DNA of 64,000 nt from Gnetum montanum (GCA_015680685.1 MNCI01002303.1:177947-241946); one strand, 5' to 3'. Counted from the first letter of the stretch, positions 36,121 through 48,798 are shown. Made by a program: numbers and translations. The notes: generated from the letters alone by a model not told the origin.

Positions 36121-37250
36121 ATCTAGATATTATAAAAAGGAAAATAATATATTAGAATATAAGAAACCTAGCTATCTTAAATTATCAAAGGGAAGATTAC
36201 ATCAGTGTTCCAAAACCTATAAATATTCAAATCCTTTTAAAACACTCAAACAATGATGCAAAGCATGAGGCTCTACAACCACATAATGACTATTCTCAAT
36301 GCAAGACACAACTAATAGAAAGTCTCCCCTATAACTTCAAACTAAGATATTAATTCACAAGACACAATATATGCTAGGCTAACACTCACTCAATTGACTA
36401 AAAGATGCAAACACACTCTTGCACTCTTTACATGTACCCTCTTAACATCTCATAACATCTCATTCAAATCTCTCTATGGTACAATCATAAAACACACTCC
36501 ATATTTATTAATCAAGTAAGAAAAAAAATTAGGAAACATTTCTTAATATCAACTTGAAGATCCTCCACCATTTCCCTCTTTTTCTCCCATGATTCATTTG
36601 TTTCCAAACTTGGAACAAAAATTTTGGAAGTTTCCCTACCTATTCAGGTTGTCTCCAGTCTTTCTAGGACATCTTCTACTAAAATTGAAAATGTTGTGAA
36701 GATGCCTCCTCTACAACTAGGACATCTTAGCCCAACCTAAGACATCTCACACTAATCTAGGATGTCCCACTCTCTAACAAGATGTCTCTCCTAAGATGTT
36801 TGCCAAAAATCCAAAGATATCTTCCTTGAACCTGGGACATCTCCTACAAGTTCTCAACTCCTAGTCAAGACATCTCTTTTTGTTTAAGGCATCTATACTA
36901 AGAGCTCAGATCTCATACAAGATGATTCCATAACCTTTAAGATGCCTCCATGAAGCCTAAAACATGCAAAAGCCACATGTAGGAAAGACAACAAAGGGAT
37001 TGGAAGAGATGCCCCTACATTAGCTCTCCCATCCTTCAAGAAGTGAACTCAAGTGAATAATGGAACAATGGTTGAAGTGATCTCCCACTCATGAAGTTTG
37101 GTCTCATGGACCTATACAGCATCATGAATGGATAGATCCTCCATCAAGTACTCATGCCTCTTCATACCTTGAGTGCTTGAAGCTTCCCTCTACTTGAGTA
37201 CAATTGCCTTTATCTCCATTGAAGGCTTGGACTAATCAATAGCCCCCTTT
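36121..37250. other. Upstream region of the degenerate antisense gene, with a motif array
   Basis: No gene recognised. Between about 36650 and 36960 the short motif GACATCT/GATGTCT recurs irregularly at 20-40 base spacing. It sits where intron 1 and the 5' region of the better copy hold their TACGCT arrays, though the motif differs. Confidence 0.4.
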
Positions 37251-38051
37251 AACTCATCAATAGTACACAATATATAAAACATTAAACAAAAAAAAACATA
37301 CCAACATCATTTGGTAGATTAATTTCAAAAACATTATCATTAATCCTAGCTTTATATCTAAAGACCCCATCTTCTTAACTTTCATCTTAAAGAAGTTAAC
37401 ACATCTTAACCTCCCCTTCTTCAAGTGCACACAAACTAAGTTATCAATAGCAAAATTTGGCTTTTGTTTTTTTTTTTTTTTGGCCCTCATTCCTCTTGAA
37501 TAATTTCTCTTTAACCTTCTTCTCAAGATTTTATTTTACTTATGTGTGGAGATCCCTCATCTCTGACAAAAAATTAGCACTAAGTTGAGCTTCATAATCA
37601 AATCTCTTCAAGGTGTCCCATATCTTAAGACAAAAATCATAGTTTATCTTAAATGAGCTTTTATCAGTAGCATTATGAAAAGCATTATTATATGAAAATT
37701 TAGCATGATATAATAAGTTTTTCCACCTATTTGATTGTCCATCACACAAACACCTTAATATGTTCAATAAGGATTTATTTACCAGCTCCATCATCAAATT
37801 GTGAATCATATGCACTAGAAAAATTCATTTTTGTTCCTAAAATTTTCAAAGGGACCTTCAAAAGTGACTTGTGAATTTTGAGTCTCTATCACTAACAATA
37901 TTTAAAGAAATTTCATGCAACTTCACAACATGCTCAAAAAACAAATTTCCCAACATGAGAAGCACCACTTACATTTTTGCACAGAATGAAGTATGCCAAC
38001 TTGGAGAACTTGTTCACAATAACAAAAATTGCATCATTCCCATTGTTCTTA

Positions 38052-39757
38052 TAGAAATGTTCTTTTTTATTTCTACAAGGATACCTCCATGAACTAAGTA
38101 TCACGATACTTAGTGCATGGTCGTAAATGATCTTTGAATTAATGTAACCTTGATAAATCAACGATTATAAAAAAAAGGGACATAAATACTCCAATCAAAT
38201 ATGTACTTAGCCTATCACATATGAATCAAGAACGATAGGAAATGATACAAAAGGAAAGTTTTTAATATTAAAATGACTAAGTATGGATCACTGGAAAATA
38301 AACTAAGTGTAGAATAAGTTATGAATGATGGAATAAAAATTAGGTGTAGAATATAGGTAAAGATCGTAAATTATTAAAAACACTATAGTTTTGATTTCAG
38401 CAAAAGACTTTGGTTTTTTCTCCAAATGATAGAATTTTTACATTGAAAAACAACTAAAGTGTAAAATACTAAATATTTTATTAAGTATAGAATACGATGT
38501 AAGAGATAGAAAACAAATCTAAGTATAGAATACAAGAAAATGAATGTAAAATAATAAAAGTGAAATGCATTGATATAGTAGAAAGATCACATATCCCTTT
38601 CTAAAAAATAAAATGTTGTATTTATGAGTTAAGCTATTTGCCTTCTATAAAGGGACAAACTACAAATAATGGGAGAGAAAAAATGTAAATATGATAGAAC
38701 TGATAAAAGGAGCTTAGATCTTGAGCAAAATATAGATTCAAAGGATGGAATTGAACCTCTAGAGGATTGGGTCATGGATGAATAAGCTATAGGTGTGATC
38801 TAGAGTTAATTTCGGGGCCAAACAGGGGGGCTGTTTTGACCAAGTTTCCCATTATTGATGCAAAATTTGAAGAACTTTTAACTCTAGAAAGTGATGTGGA
38901 AGTTTGAAATTCTATCTCTGAAAGTGATGCTGAAGATACAAAAGGTATTGAAGGTAGCCAAGGAGCCCATAGGTGCTACATTGGTACCAGGTGCTTGTGC
39001 TCTTGATCTCTTGAAATTTGACCAATGATCTTATATCTCAAAAGATCCAACCAAATCTCTAAAGATATGATCTAAAAATTATGTTTTGAGATTTTATTTA
39101 TGGCCCTAGAGTTGTTAAATTTATCTTATGGGTACTAAAACTAAACTTGGAGTCAAACATAAATTGTCATCAAGTTCAACAATAGCAAGTCTAATCTTTC
39201 AGTATCGACATCTAGTGTCAATCTTACTTTTAATGTCAATTCTAACTTTTGACATTCAATGTTAGCTAACTCTTTAATGTCTAGTGTCAATCACAATTAT
39301 AAAAATTTTGAGTCACCTCAACCTCAACACTTATAAAAATTTTGATCCATGTTAGCTCTAACACTTAGAAAAATTTTGACACATACCAACTTTAACAATT
39401 AGAAAAATTTTGAGTCACAATAACTCCAACATTTAGAAAATTTTTTATGCCTACCAACTTTGAAACTTAAAAAAATTTTGATGTCAAAGATCCAACTCCA
39501 ACACTTAGAAAAATTTTGATGCATACCAACTTCAACACTTAGAAAAATTTTGACTCTAGAGTTTTCATGGATCATAGAAAATTGAGTCCATAAATTAGAT
39601 TATGAACCTAGATGGTTCCTGATGGTCCCCAAGAGCTAAGAGCATACCTTGTGATGATGTATTTTGGGGATTTGATGCTCAAATTCCTATGAAACAACAT
39701 TGAAACCACACTTACTTTTGATTCGAAGTGAACTAAAAAAGTAAGTACAACATCCAC
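38052..39757. mobile_element. 1.7 kb insertion inside the integrase, possible 5-base target duplication
   Basis: The five bases TCTTA (TAAGA on the minus strand) occur at 38047-38051 and 39758-39762. Joining the flanks brings the two integrase halves back together. The insert has no recognised coding region and its ends are not TG..CA, so the element type is unknown. Confidence 0.5.
39260..39560. repeat. Tandem array of a roughly 40-base unit
   Basis: About seven imperfect copies of a unit containing CAACACTTAGAAAAATTTTGA, with variation at a few positions. It lies inside the 38052-39757 insertion. Confidence 0.7.
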
Positions 39758-40062
39758 TCTTAATTTTTGGAATACCACTCCCAAAATCCATAGACACATC
39801 TTCCCATGGATCCTTAGGAATTAATAAAGGCATGTAATGTCCATCCATACCTTTACCTCCTTTGAACTTGTAATAAGTTAAAAAAATCCTTCAAAATTTT
39901 AGAAACTTTAGTTACCATAACATGCCAAAAATAGTGCCTACTCAAAAGCTCCAATGTTTTATCCTTGCCCATGTGACCTACCATGCTACGATAATGCTTT
40001 TCAAAGAAAATATTTTTCTCTAAAATCATAATTAGGAACACATACCTTCTATTTTCAAACAA

Positions 40063-40918
40063 CAGTTCATCTTAAATATGATAGTTTTGTCACATTTTTT
40101 GCCATTCCATGGAGTAGTGAAAATCATTACTAAGAAAAATTTAAATCAATTTGAAGGTTGGAAATTTGCTCTATGGAAAATAAGGTTCATAAAAATGCCA
40201 ACAAAATTGTGATATGCTTTCACATGATCGAGTGCATAAGAAACTACCATTATCATGATGTTGTCCAAAATATTTAGGGTGCTAAAAAAGTTTCCATCCT
40301 TGGAGAAAATTTCATGGATGTCCATTATTGCTTACTCCATAATTAATTTAGGACTTGGCACAGCAAAAGTAGTGGGTGGTCCAAAATGATGTATTGAGGG
40401 GGAAAACCAAGATTACTAGGAACAATCATGTTACATCAACTACTAGAATTTGTTGTGATTTCAATACAACTATTACTAGTTGTTTCTTTGCTCTTGAAAT
40501 AGTTCTAAGACCTTAGCATGCNAGTTGTTTCTTTGCTCTTGAAATAGTTCTAAGACCTTAGCATGTAAAACATTCTCCTTAATTTACCACATAGCTTGTA
40601 AGAACTAGATTCAGTGAGGAGAAGAAGAGATTTGAATAATTGTGCTTGAGACAATGTTGGGACCCCAAAAATCATGGTTAAAATATGACATAACAATGGT
40701 GATATGCATTAGTAATTCAGCATTAAAATCTACAATATTCAGTTACAAGCAGATATGTGGCCATGTGCTCTCACTTGGAGGAGACTATTTTGATTAACTA
40801 TTTTCTTATTACAAATACTAATTATGGCTATGATATTTTTTCAATTATTATGAGATAGTATCATGGGTTTCTGCATGGTTTCTACTATTTTGGAATTAAT
40901 AGGGGCCAGATGTTCTCT
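40063..40918. other. Unassigned spacer with an artefactual duplication
   Basis: No gene seen. A 43-base block at 40478-40520 is repeated exactly at 40523-40565 around a single N at 40522, which looks like an unmerged assembly overlap. A short block near 40095-40120 (ATTCCATGGAGTAGTGA) also occurs at the start of the nested LTR (about 18997), so a fragment of that family may be present. Confidence 0.5.
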
Positions 40919-41324
40919 ATTGATGCATAAATTTTGGATGCACCAACACCAGGAAAAAGACTTGTTTGAGGAGACTATTGCCTAAGGCACCTTTTGTAGA
41001 GGTACAAAAACTTGAGAATAGTCTCAGCTAGAGGGGGCTATGTAATATTCAAAAAGTAAAGAAAACTAAAAAATTTAAGGAAATTTAAATTGGATAATTG
41101 TCTTGAACTTCAAGACTTCATAAAAATATAGTAGGTAACTAGAAAATTTAAACTTTTTCCTAGTCCCCACTACTACTACCAATGGTGCCCACTACTAGGC
41201 AGGAAGACACCAACCATGATTGGAGATGGAAAAAGAGAGAGATCTGTTCCACCACCACTAGCTAGACAATTGATGCATCTACCACTACTACACTGTCTAC
41301 CACCGTCTACGTGTGTCGTCACCA

Positions 41325-41352
41325 CCAAGAGAGAGAGAGAGAGAGAGAGAGG
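41325..41352. repeat. GA microsatellite
   Basis: An uninterrupted run of about 13 GA units at 41327-41352. Shorter GAGAGA runs recur throughout 41230-42300. Confidence 0.85.
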
Positions 41353-42044
41353 TTGTTCCTCCTATGGGAATGCTACTATCCCTTGGCCTTTTCTGGTGGA
41401 AGAGAGAGCACCTACTATAGTTGTTGACATCAACTACACAAGATCATGTCATGTGTGTTGTTATTTGCCACACATTATCTACGTTGCTTGCTAACTACCA
41501 TGAGTCACAAACCTGTTGACCACCATTGGGAGAAAGGAAAAATAGAACCTCACACTCCCTGCTACTTTTGATACCTACAACGTTGCTATCATTAGAAGCT
41601 CCTGATGCATGTCACACAGTCACTTGACATGCATGCTATTGTTTCCAAAGAGAGAAAGAAGTGAGAACCCTGCTGCAATAATTGGTACAGATCTGCAAAG
41701 AGAGAGAGGTTGCCCACTAATTCCTTATCCTTTGATGCTACCCTACCACCATCAAGAGAGACCACTTGTTGCAATTACTAACTACCACTGTGTTCTTACA
41801 CTATCTATTGACACACCTATAGAAGTGAGGGGAGGTTGAGAGATCCAATCCAATGTTGATTGCATTGCCTATCGTCGTTACGCGCCGCTGCTGCCATTGT
41901 AGTTCGTGGTTCTATCTATCATCATCTACTAGGGAAAGGAGGAGAGAAAGAGATATGCCACTTCTATCTCCTCTACATGTTGTAGACACATTGTTTGCAA
42001 CCTCTATTTCCTAGTGTGCATGTCATTTTTTCTGCCACACTCAC

Positions 42045-42300
42045 CACCAAAGAGAGGAGAGGCTGCACCCCAATGAGAAAGAGGGTAGTCCTAGTGAGAG
42101 AGAGGTTGGTCTCCAATATGAGAGAGAGGTTGGCCCTAGTGAGAAAGAGGTTGGCCCCCCAATGTGAAAGAGAGGCTAGGCCTGATTAGAGAAAGGCTAG
42201 CCCCAATGAGAGAGAGGATGATCCCCTTATGTGAGAGAGAGGTTGGCCCTGATGAGAGAGAGGCTAGCCCTCCTATGTGAGAGAGAAGCTGGCCTTGATG
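42045..42300. repeat. Minisatellite of GAGAGAGAGG(T/C)TGGCC units in an LTR
   Basis: About ten imperfect units of 21-25 bases, each with TGAGAGAGAG followed by GTTGGCC or GCTAGCC. The spacing alternates, so pairs form a unit of about 45 bases. Confidence 0.7.
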
Positions 42301-42818
42301 TTCTCCCTTTACTCCCCCCTCCTCTAGGTTGTGCCCCCTCTTGTCCTTTTATAGCAACTTATCTGGTGATTTTAAATGCCCACATCCCACATCGGTTTTA
42401 GTTACTGCAATTGTGACTTCCACGTTGACGATTACCACCACTCATCCAGTGTAACTACCATCACATCCCACTTCACTCACCACCTTTGCAACTTTCGTCA
42501 TTGTCACCATGTTCTCCACCATGTCCACTATCAGTTACAACCACCTCCCATGTCTCTGCATAATGCACATAACTCCCAACACCATCACTATTAGTTATGC
42601 CATCTCTACGATTATTACGTAACCCACATTCAACATCACCTGGGCCATTACGTCCATGCCATCATGATGTGGCAATGTAACTACCACCACAAGCTCATCA
42701 TTATGAATTAAGCCCCAAGATGTCCTTATACAAATTAAGTTTATTTATGCTTAGTACCAGGGGATTAGACTTTTTGATCATGGCCCTGTGCCTAGCATGG
42801 GCGATGTTGGCATCAACA

Positions 42819-42834
42819 CTTAGCCCCCAAACTA
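42819..42834 (-). promoter_or_regulatory. Polypurine tract beside the 40919-42818 LTR
   Basis: On the minus strand TAGTTTGGGGGCTAAG, almost identical to the tract at 290-306. Confidence 0.65.
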
Positions 42835-44134
42835 GAAATTTCATGCAAGTGCAAGGAACAACACAACAATAGAAATCTCAAAAGGAGACACAAAAGATAG
42901 AGAACAAAGTCAGGACTTAGGTAAGGACCACCAAAATCAAAACTAGGAAAAGAATGTTTAGGATTCTAGTAATGACAATGATAATATTTAGAAAATGGGA
43001 AGCATCAATTTTTCAAGGAAAATGTAGAAAATAAAGGATTTGGAGATTACAAGTTCCCTAATCCTAGGAAGCCTTGTCAAAAATTGCTTCTAATTACTTC
43101 AAGATCAAGAACAAGAAAAATGGGAAGCATGATGGAGAACATCTAGCCCCTATTTCATTACTTCAACTAAATCATGAATACAAAGGAATTGTTTCCTGCA
43201 CTAGGAAATCTTGTCAAAATTTTCTTCTAATTACAAGTTTCCTTTTCCATCGTTCTTAGAGATTATACATGTAAGGTTGCTAAAATTTTCATGGCAGATA
43301 CTGCATGTATGCTTCCTAAGTAAATCCTTTGGTCATCAAAAAAAAATATTATTATTATTATTTGAGAAAAAAGGGACAACTTCCAATTACAATTTTTAAT
43401 ATCAATGGTTTTTATATCATGGTGGTTGTAATTCACCTTAGTAGAGGTTGTAACTTCCTTAGTGGTTGCAACTAAATTTTAATTTCCCATGATGTTTTAG
43501 CCACCAAATAGGCCACTTGGCAACCAGATAAGACATTTTTCAATCATAGTATTTAAATCTATTTCTATTTGTCTGATTATGATGATCTCATCTATGCTTA
43601 TTTTGATGTCTTTCATCTTGTCTTTGATCTTTATTTCTATCTTCATCTTAACCCCTTAGTGTATCTCTATCTCCATACCTACATTCATCTTTGTTAGTAC
43701 TAGACGTTTAAGATGAAGAGAAAGATGGAAAAATGGGGGAATCACCATGACTCTTATATCCTCTCCTATAGTTCCTTCATTCATCTCTTTTAGGTTTGGA
43801 GGAGGTCCTAGGCCTTGAGGCCTTCCTTGTTCTAGGACTTACTCCATCCCCTCTAGGATTGTCTACATCAACTAAACATAGCCTTTGAATGTAGTAAGGT
43901 TCAATATGAGCATATGAAACCCTTGTGTTTAGTGATTCACTTCAAGTCTCTTAAATATAGATCCTACCATGTTTCCTAGTGTTCTCATCATGTGATGGAT
44001 AATTAGCTCTATGTGAAGGAGAAAAATTTTAAATAATATGTATGGCATAAAATATTAATATTTTCAAAAAGATAAATTATCAATGCTTTAACAAAGATCA
44101 TTTATAATATAAATAATCTAGATCACTAGCACCA
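42835..44134 (-). pseudogene. Poorly preserved internal sequence, gag-like at best
   Basis: No clear domain. The minus strand between 44080 and 43560 gives charged, methionine- and arginine-rich stretches with many stops, suggestive of a decayed gag, but no motif can be trusted. An imperfect duplication (AGGAA(G/A)(C/T)CTTGTCAAAA) is at about 43060 and 43202. Confidence 0.25.
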
Positions 44135-44153
44135 TCCTTAGCAATGGCACCAA
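44135..44153 (-). promoter_or_regulatory. PBS of the minus-strand LTR at 44154
   Basis: On the minus strand TTGGTGCCATTGCTAAGGA directly follows the LTR end CATCA. The same motif (TTGGCACCATTGTCAAGGA) follows the plus-strand LTR at 47306. Confidence 0.6.
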
Positions 44154-45058
44154 TGATGAGTAGCAGGTATCCCCTACATCCAACTATACAAATCACAAGT
44201 GTTAATGTGCAATTCAGTCAAATTCCATGGATGGAAATAATGGGATATCCAAATTGTTAAGCATTGATCGCAGGTTGTTGTCTTTTGACTTGGACTAATA
44301 ATAGCTTTATCACATATGGTTTAGTCCAAAGTGAGGCATATGATTATTGATGTTATGCGACTAAGGCTAAACTACATGAAAGTATGAAAATTAATTATTT
44401 AATATAATTAATAACAAGAAGATAAATCCTAAACTATTTAAAGGATTATGAGTGTCCGTTTTGAGCTTACTATACATGTCTTGAACTCACATACCCACTA
44501 CTGGGATTACCAAGTGTTATGCTATTGCGTGAACCAAGCAATAACACTGTTGGGATTACTAAGCAAATATGTGTTTACGCTTGAAACTAGTCATGCTCAT
44601 TTCACAAATTAATTACTGTGCATGGAAATTTAAATATTAACTAAGTACATCGAAAGTAAAACTATTCTAAGTTAACGTGTTGCATAGAATGTGTCTAGGT
44701 ACAATGCCACTTAAATAAGATGTTGTACAAGTAACTCAGATCCACATTGTGGGCACTCACTAACCATTTACTATGATTACAGGAGAAAACTGTAAGAGTC
44801 TAGCTATACTACTAATCGAATGATGCCAAATACATGGTAGGTGTTCGCATATTTATATATTTTAGGTGGAAAAGTGTCAACATATATGTGCCAATGCATC
44901 TAAGATGTGTTGACAAGGATGCATCAATGTGTCCTCATTAACACATATGCACCAAAGCATTTAAGATGTGTTGATGGGGATGCGTCGATGAGGCTTCATC
45001 AATGAGGATGCATCGATGAGGCTTTGTCGATGGGGATGCATAGATGAAGTTACCCCAC
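44154..45058 (-). mobile_element. 5' LTR, minus strand, same family as the solo LTR
   Basis: Begins TGATGAG on the plus strand and shares several blocks with 14085-14880 (CAGGTATCCCCTAC, TATGGTTTAGTCC(A/G)(A/G)AGTGAGG, CACTACTGGGATTACCAAG). A minus-strand TATATAAATA lies near 44850-44860. The right boundary is inferred from the CCCCACA at 45052-45058. Confidence 0.55.
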
Positions 45059-45369
45059 ATATGGTGTTTCATCAACCATTTACCAATATTAAAGAGTATA
45101 TTATCTCTATAAAATTCATCTCATCAATTATGATGTATTTGGTATATTTATATTTATTTTATAGTTATCCCAATGTATATGTAGCAAGAGGCTTATACTC
45201 TCTTATTTCAATTTTTAATGTAGAATGCATGGTTGTTGCATTAATATTGTATGTTGCAGAACTAATAGAAGCACATACTAACCATAATGGGTATTTCATA
45301 TAGGTTCCATGATGGTTTATAGTATCGTTTAGCATTAATCAAGGATATTCCTTTCAAATGTATAGGTCT

Positions 45370-46770
45370 TCTTTAATATGCACTAATAATCAATGTATAC
45401 ATTTCAACTATATCTTCCTCATTATTACTTTGTAGGACCTTTTTATATACCTCTTTAGAAAAATTCAAATTCTCAAACTTTTGACTACACTCATTCAAAG
45501 GAAGCTCATACAATAGATGACATGCCTCCACAACTCCAATATCCCTATCAACGATGATATCCATCATAAATCTTTTATATGCATTCATTACATTGTCATT
45601 TGATTCCCATATGTTTGTAATCTAAAGTAACATATCTTGAAATGATATTGATTTCTTTTCATATTTTGTTGCATATTTAGCAATTTACTTAACAACGATG
45701 TATTTATCAAGAACAAGTTGAAAGTCTATGTTGACCTTCCAAGTTTGCAAGACCACTATGTTATAAAAATTGAGTCTATCATCATTTCTTTATGGCTCAT
45801 ATTTTATCTCATTACTATTGTTTGAATCTCGAAAGAGTTTCGATTATGATCATAACATTCATGGAGCATTGTACGTAAGAACCATGGTAGTTCAATGAAT
45901 GTAACCATATATGAAAAGTAAAAACATAAATACAAAAGGAAAATGTGATATGATGAAAAAAATAAGAAAATAATATAAATAGATCAAGTACGTACAAAAC
46001 TCAACTCCATTCATCTTCGCAAGCATGCACCTCTTCTACATAGTATATGTCTTTCAGTAGTCTTTAATATTTCATCATAATCCATGTCTAAATGCATATA
46101 TCGAAGTTGGTTACTATTAACCAAACATGGATGCCTTAGGATGTTTTGTCTTGGAAACTATAACTAGTTTAGTTATATATTTATGAAACTATAAAAAAAG
46201 AGATGACAAAGATTTAAGAATGTTGGAGATTCTAGCAACATTATACTATAACACTAAGTTGATTAAATAATACAAAGATATAGATAGTGGTTGCATGTCA
46301 AAACTTACATCATAGTTTCTACCATCTTCTATATATCTACAATTTCAAACATTTGTTAAAGAATAAAAAATTCTCTTATTCTCTTTACTTCTTCTAGATT
46401 ATTCCAATCAAGGTTATCTATATTTGGAGCTCCTTTAATCCAAAGAAAATCATGGACATGATGTAATCCATGATGCTACCATTCATATCTAGTCCAATAG
46501 TCAACCACTTGAAATTCTAGTAACAATATCACCTCTCTAAATGCTTGATGTTGAAGATGCATGAATCCAACAACTCTATGTGGATTGTCAATAACATTAT
46601 TCATTCTTCAACACTTTGCTTCTAAAGGATTTTGTGGAGGCTTTCCAGGCATCAACTTATGTAATTCTAGCCAATACAAATCAATAGCACTTAAAGTGAA
46701 GAAAATTGTCAAAGTACCTAACTCATTCACTAAATCAAGTAAGTGAGCTCTACATTTTCTTCAATATCAA
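45370..46770 (-). pseudogene. Helitron Rep (HUH) fragment
   Basis: On the minus strand the text runs TIFFTLSAIDLYWLELHKLMP, then NPHRVVGFMHLQHQAF, then VVDYWTRYEW, a stop, HHGLHHVHDFLWIKGAPN and DNLDWNNLEEVKRIREFF. Near 45600-45370 it reads MNAYKRFMMDIIVDRD and EACHLLYELPLNECSQKFENL. These are blocks of the Helitron Rep domain; HHVHDFLW takes the place of the (P)HIHxLLW two-histidine motif. Rep would nick and ligate DNA during rolling-circle transposition. Helicase is absent and stops are frequent. Helitron termini were not found. Confidence 0.7.
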
Positions 46771-46819
46771 GATGTTCCTCTTATAGTGGTACCAAATCTT
46801 ATTGATTTGTCCACAGAAG

Positions 46820-47306
46820 TGATGAGTCATTATTGGTTGGCTACATTGACAAGGCCTTGTTGATGTAGTCAACTACATTGATGAGGCCCCATCAATGTAA
46901 CTTATCCTATGTTAATGAGGCCTCGTCGATGCCAAGTAGCATAGCACTTAGTCTTCCAGCAATGGATACGTGGGTTTAGGACATGTATGAAAAGTGGAAA
47001 TGGATACTTATGTCAGGATTAGTAAAATGACTAGTTAATTAGTTAATCAAATCCATTTTTATCTACAATGTAAGAACCCAGCTATAAAACATAAAAATGA
47101 TAAAAATCAAATGCCTCCATTACACTTAACCATACCAATGAACATCACAAGTGTAATTAGGAGGAAAATGATTGACCTTAAGGCTAGATTCACTTCCTAA
47201 AGTACTAGTGCACTGGAAATGATAAAGTTCACAAAATTCAACTGGATCACACATGAATGCTTTGTGATTCCTATGGTTAGACATAGGGGTACCTCGTCGG
47301 TCATCA
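46820..47306 (+). mobile_element. 5' LTR, plus strand, same family as the solo LTR
   Basis: Starts TGATGAGTCATTATTGGTTGG, matching the start of the solo LTR read on its own strand (TGATGAGTCATGAATTTGCTGG). It ends GGTCATCA at 47306 and is followed by a PBS. It is shorter (487 bases) than the other two copies, so it carries an internal deletion. It points away from the copy at 44154-45058. Confidence 0.6.
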
Positions 47307-47325
47307 TTGGCACCATTGTCAAGGA
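47307..47325 (+). promoter_or_regulatory. PBS after the plus-strand LTR
   Basis: TTGGCACCATTGTCAAGGA, matching the PBS at 44135-44153 on the other strand. Homology ends right after it, where element 4 appears to begin. Confidence 0.6.
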
Positions 47326-47329
47326 CTTT

Positions 47330-48793
47330 TGAAACACCACAAAATTTTGAGCTTAGTACTTCTCCAACAAGAATCGGGCCAAGTCAGGATGCTCCCCAGC
47401 ATGACTAAAGCTTGAGGGCCCCACAAACAGCTTCAAGAAGAGTCGAACTCAACAAGGGGCAGTTCCCTGGGACCTGCAGACGGCCACGGCAACATCTTCT
47501 ATCAAACATGGCAACTTCGGAGCTCAAGATACTTAGTCTTCACTAAGTATTCATTCACAGCGTATACGCCCAAGTATGCATTCATAGCGTATACGCCCAG
47601 CGTACATGCCTCACATGTACGCTCAACATGTATGATTGATGTATACACCCGGCATGCAATCCTTGAAGATAGCATGGAAACAGCACTTCAGAGCAAGATT
47701 TGGTACAAGGCATCAACTCACATGAACAGAGCAATCATCATGTGTTAACATCATGCATTCTGGAGTTTATACGCTGAGTATGCAACACATACACCCAGCA
47801 TATACGCCCAGCAGATGCAACATGAACGCCCAGCGTATACGCCTAGCATGTACAAAGTGTACGACCGGTGTGCAACAGAACGTACACCAACCAAAGCTCT
47901 CCAAAATCATGTCAGATCAGGGTCAATCAAGCTGAACATCCGCAAGCAGCATTCTCATGGCATCCAAATTCAAATCTGAAGGCTGAACAACTTCTTTTGT
48001 TTTGATCAAGTCTGTATGCCAAGGTCATATGTTCGGCGTATATACACTGGCGTATAGCAGTATACGCTGGCGTACAGTGGTATACGCTGGTGTGCAGCAC
48101 GTTGTACACTTGTAAAATCTTATTCTTTTGCACCCAGTCAACGTGCCATGTGTCACCCAACCCGAGAGTCCAGCACTCCACGGCCAATCATCCCCTCCCA
48201 GACTCATGTCTTGCATCAAACCTCGTATAAAAACCCCAATTTTTCACTAGATCAAGGTTGGCAATTTTGAGAAAAATAGAGAAAAAAAGAGACGCTAAGA
48301 AACGAGAGAAAAAAACCTTGTACATTGGACCTCGACCCTGCACGCTGAGCATCCAGCCTTTATGTTGTGTTTGTAGTTGAACCCAGCACACAATCATCCC
48401 TGCATCCACCAAGGCTATTCATCCGCCTTGTGTTAGAGTCACAACTGCGTTAGACCGGTGCATTGTAACTTTCATTCTGCAATAATATTGCTACATTTCT
48501 TTACTAAAATTTGTTACAGTTTTTCATTCATTATTGTATGTTTACTGCTTACGCTTCTATACGTTTACGCTCCGTTTCGCATTCGTTACACCATTTACGT
48601 ATAACCCAGCGTACAGTATATCGGTGTACGTTCGGGGAAATCCTTGCCTGATCTGCGTGCGGACCACTCAAGGTACTCTACCTTCGTTAATTCCAGCTTA
48701 CCCTTAAGTGAAGGTAGGGTCTTCTGTACTTGTCCGGGGATCTCCTAGTTTCTGTTTCATTCCAGCTGAAGACCAACGATTTCGGACACTACA
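47330..48793 (+). mobile_element. 5' LTR of element 4
   Basis: The right end (CACTACA at 48793) is fixed by the PBS five bases on. The left end is inferred: homology to the flanking LTR and PBS stops at 47325, base composition jumps to higher GC, and TGAAACAC is the first TG. A TATA box is at 48226-48233 and a CCAAT box at 48184. The upstream half is rich in GCGTATACGC-type palindromes. No 3' LTR lies in the window to confirm the left end. Confidence 0.55.
48226..48233 (+). promoter_or_regulatory. TATA box of the element 4 LTR
   Basis: TATAAAAA within CTCGTATAAAAACCCC, with GGCCAATCA about 40 bases upstream. This is the likely promoter of the genomic RNA. Confidence 0.65.
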
Positions 48794-48798
48794 GAAAA

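Larger units (their letters stand above)
37260..40062 (-). pseudogene. Chromovirus-type integrase, split by an insertion
   Basis: Reading from 40062: GHMGKDKTLELLSRHYFWHVM (zinc-binding region), then YMPLLIPKDPWEDVSMDF with the first catalytic Asp, broken at 39758. It resumes at 38051 with NDAIFVIVNKFSKLAYFIL, continues as ELVNKSLLNILRCLCDGQ and FSYNNAFHNATDKSSFKINY, and ends with FAIDNLVCVHLKKGRLR and a GPY/F-like tail. These are the standard blocks of Ty3/gypsy integrase of the chromovirus type. The segment with the second catalytic Asp is not clearly readable. No RT or RNase H was found to the right. Confidence 0.75.
40919..42818 (-). mobile_element. 3' LTR of a minus-strand element related to element 1
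   Basis: The left end (TTGATGCATAAATTTTGG) and the block GGAGACTATTGCCTA..GAATAGTCT..GCTA match 4728-4860. The right end (GCCTAGCATGGGCGATGTTG..CATCAACA) matches the ends at 289 and 7142. A polypurine tract follows on the right, so it is a 3' LTR with its body lying to the right. No PBS is seen on the left. The middle holds GA microsatellites and a short tandem array. Confidence 0.65.

Noticed and set aside
42376-42594. Histidine-rich 72-residue frame on the plus strand
   Set aside because: It lies in a CA/CAC-rich low-complexity part of an LTR and has no counterpart elsewhere.
44154-47306. A DNA transposon with 400-base terminal inverted repeats
   Set aside because: The outer sequences match a solo LTR with TG..CA ends and are followed by PBS motifs, so they are two LTRs in opposite orientation rather than TIRs.
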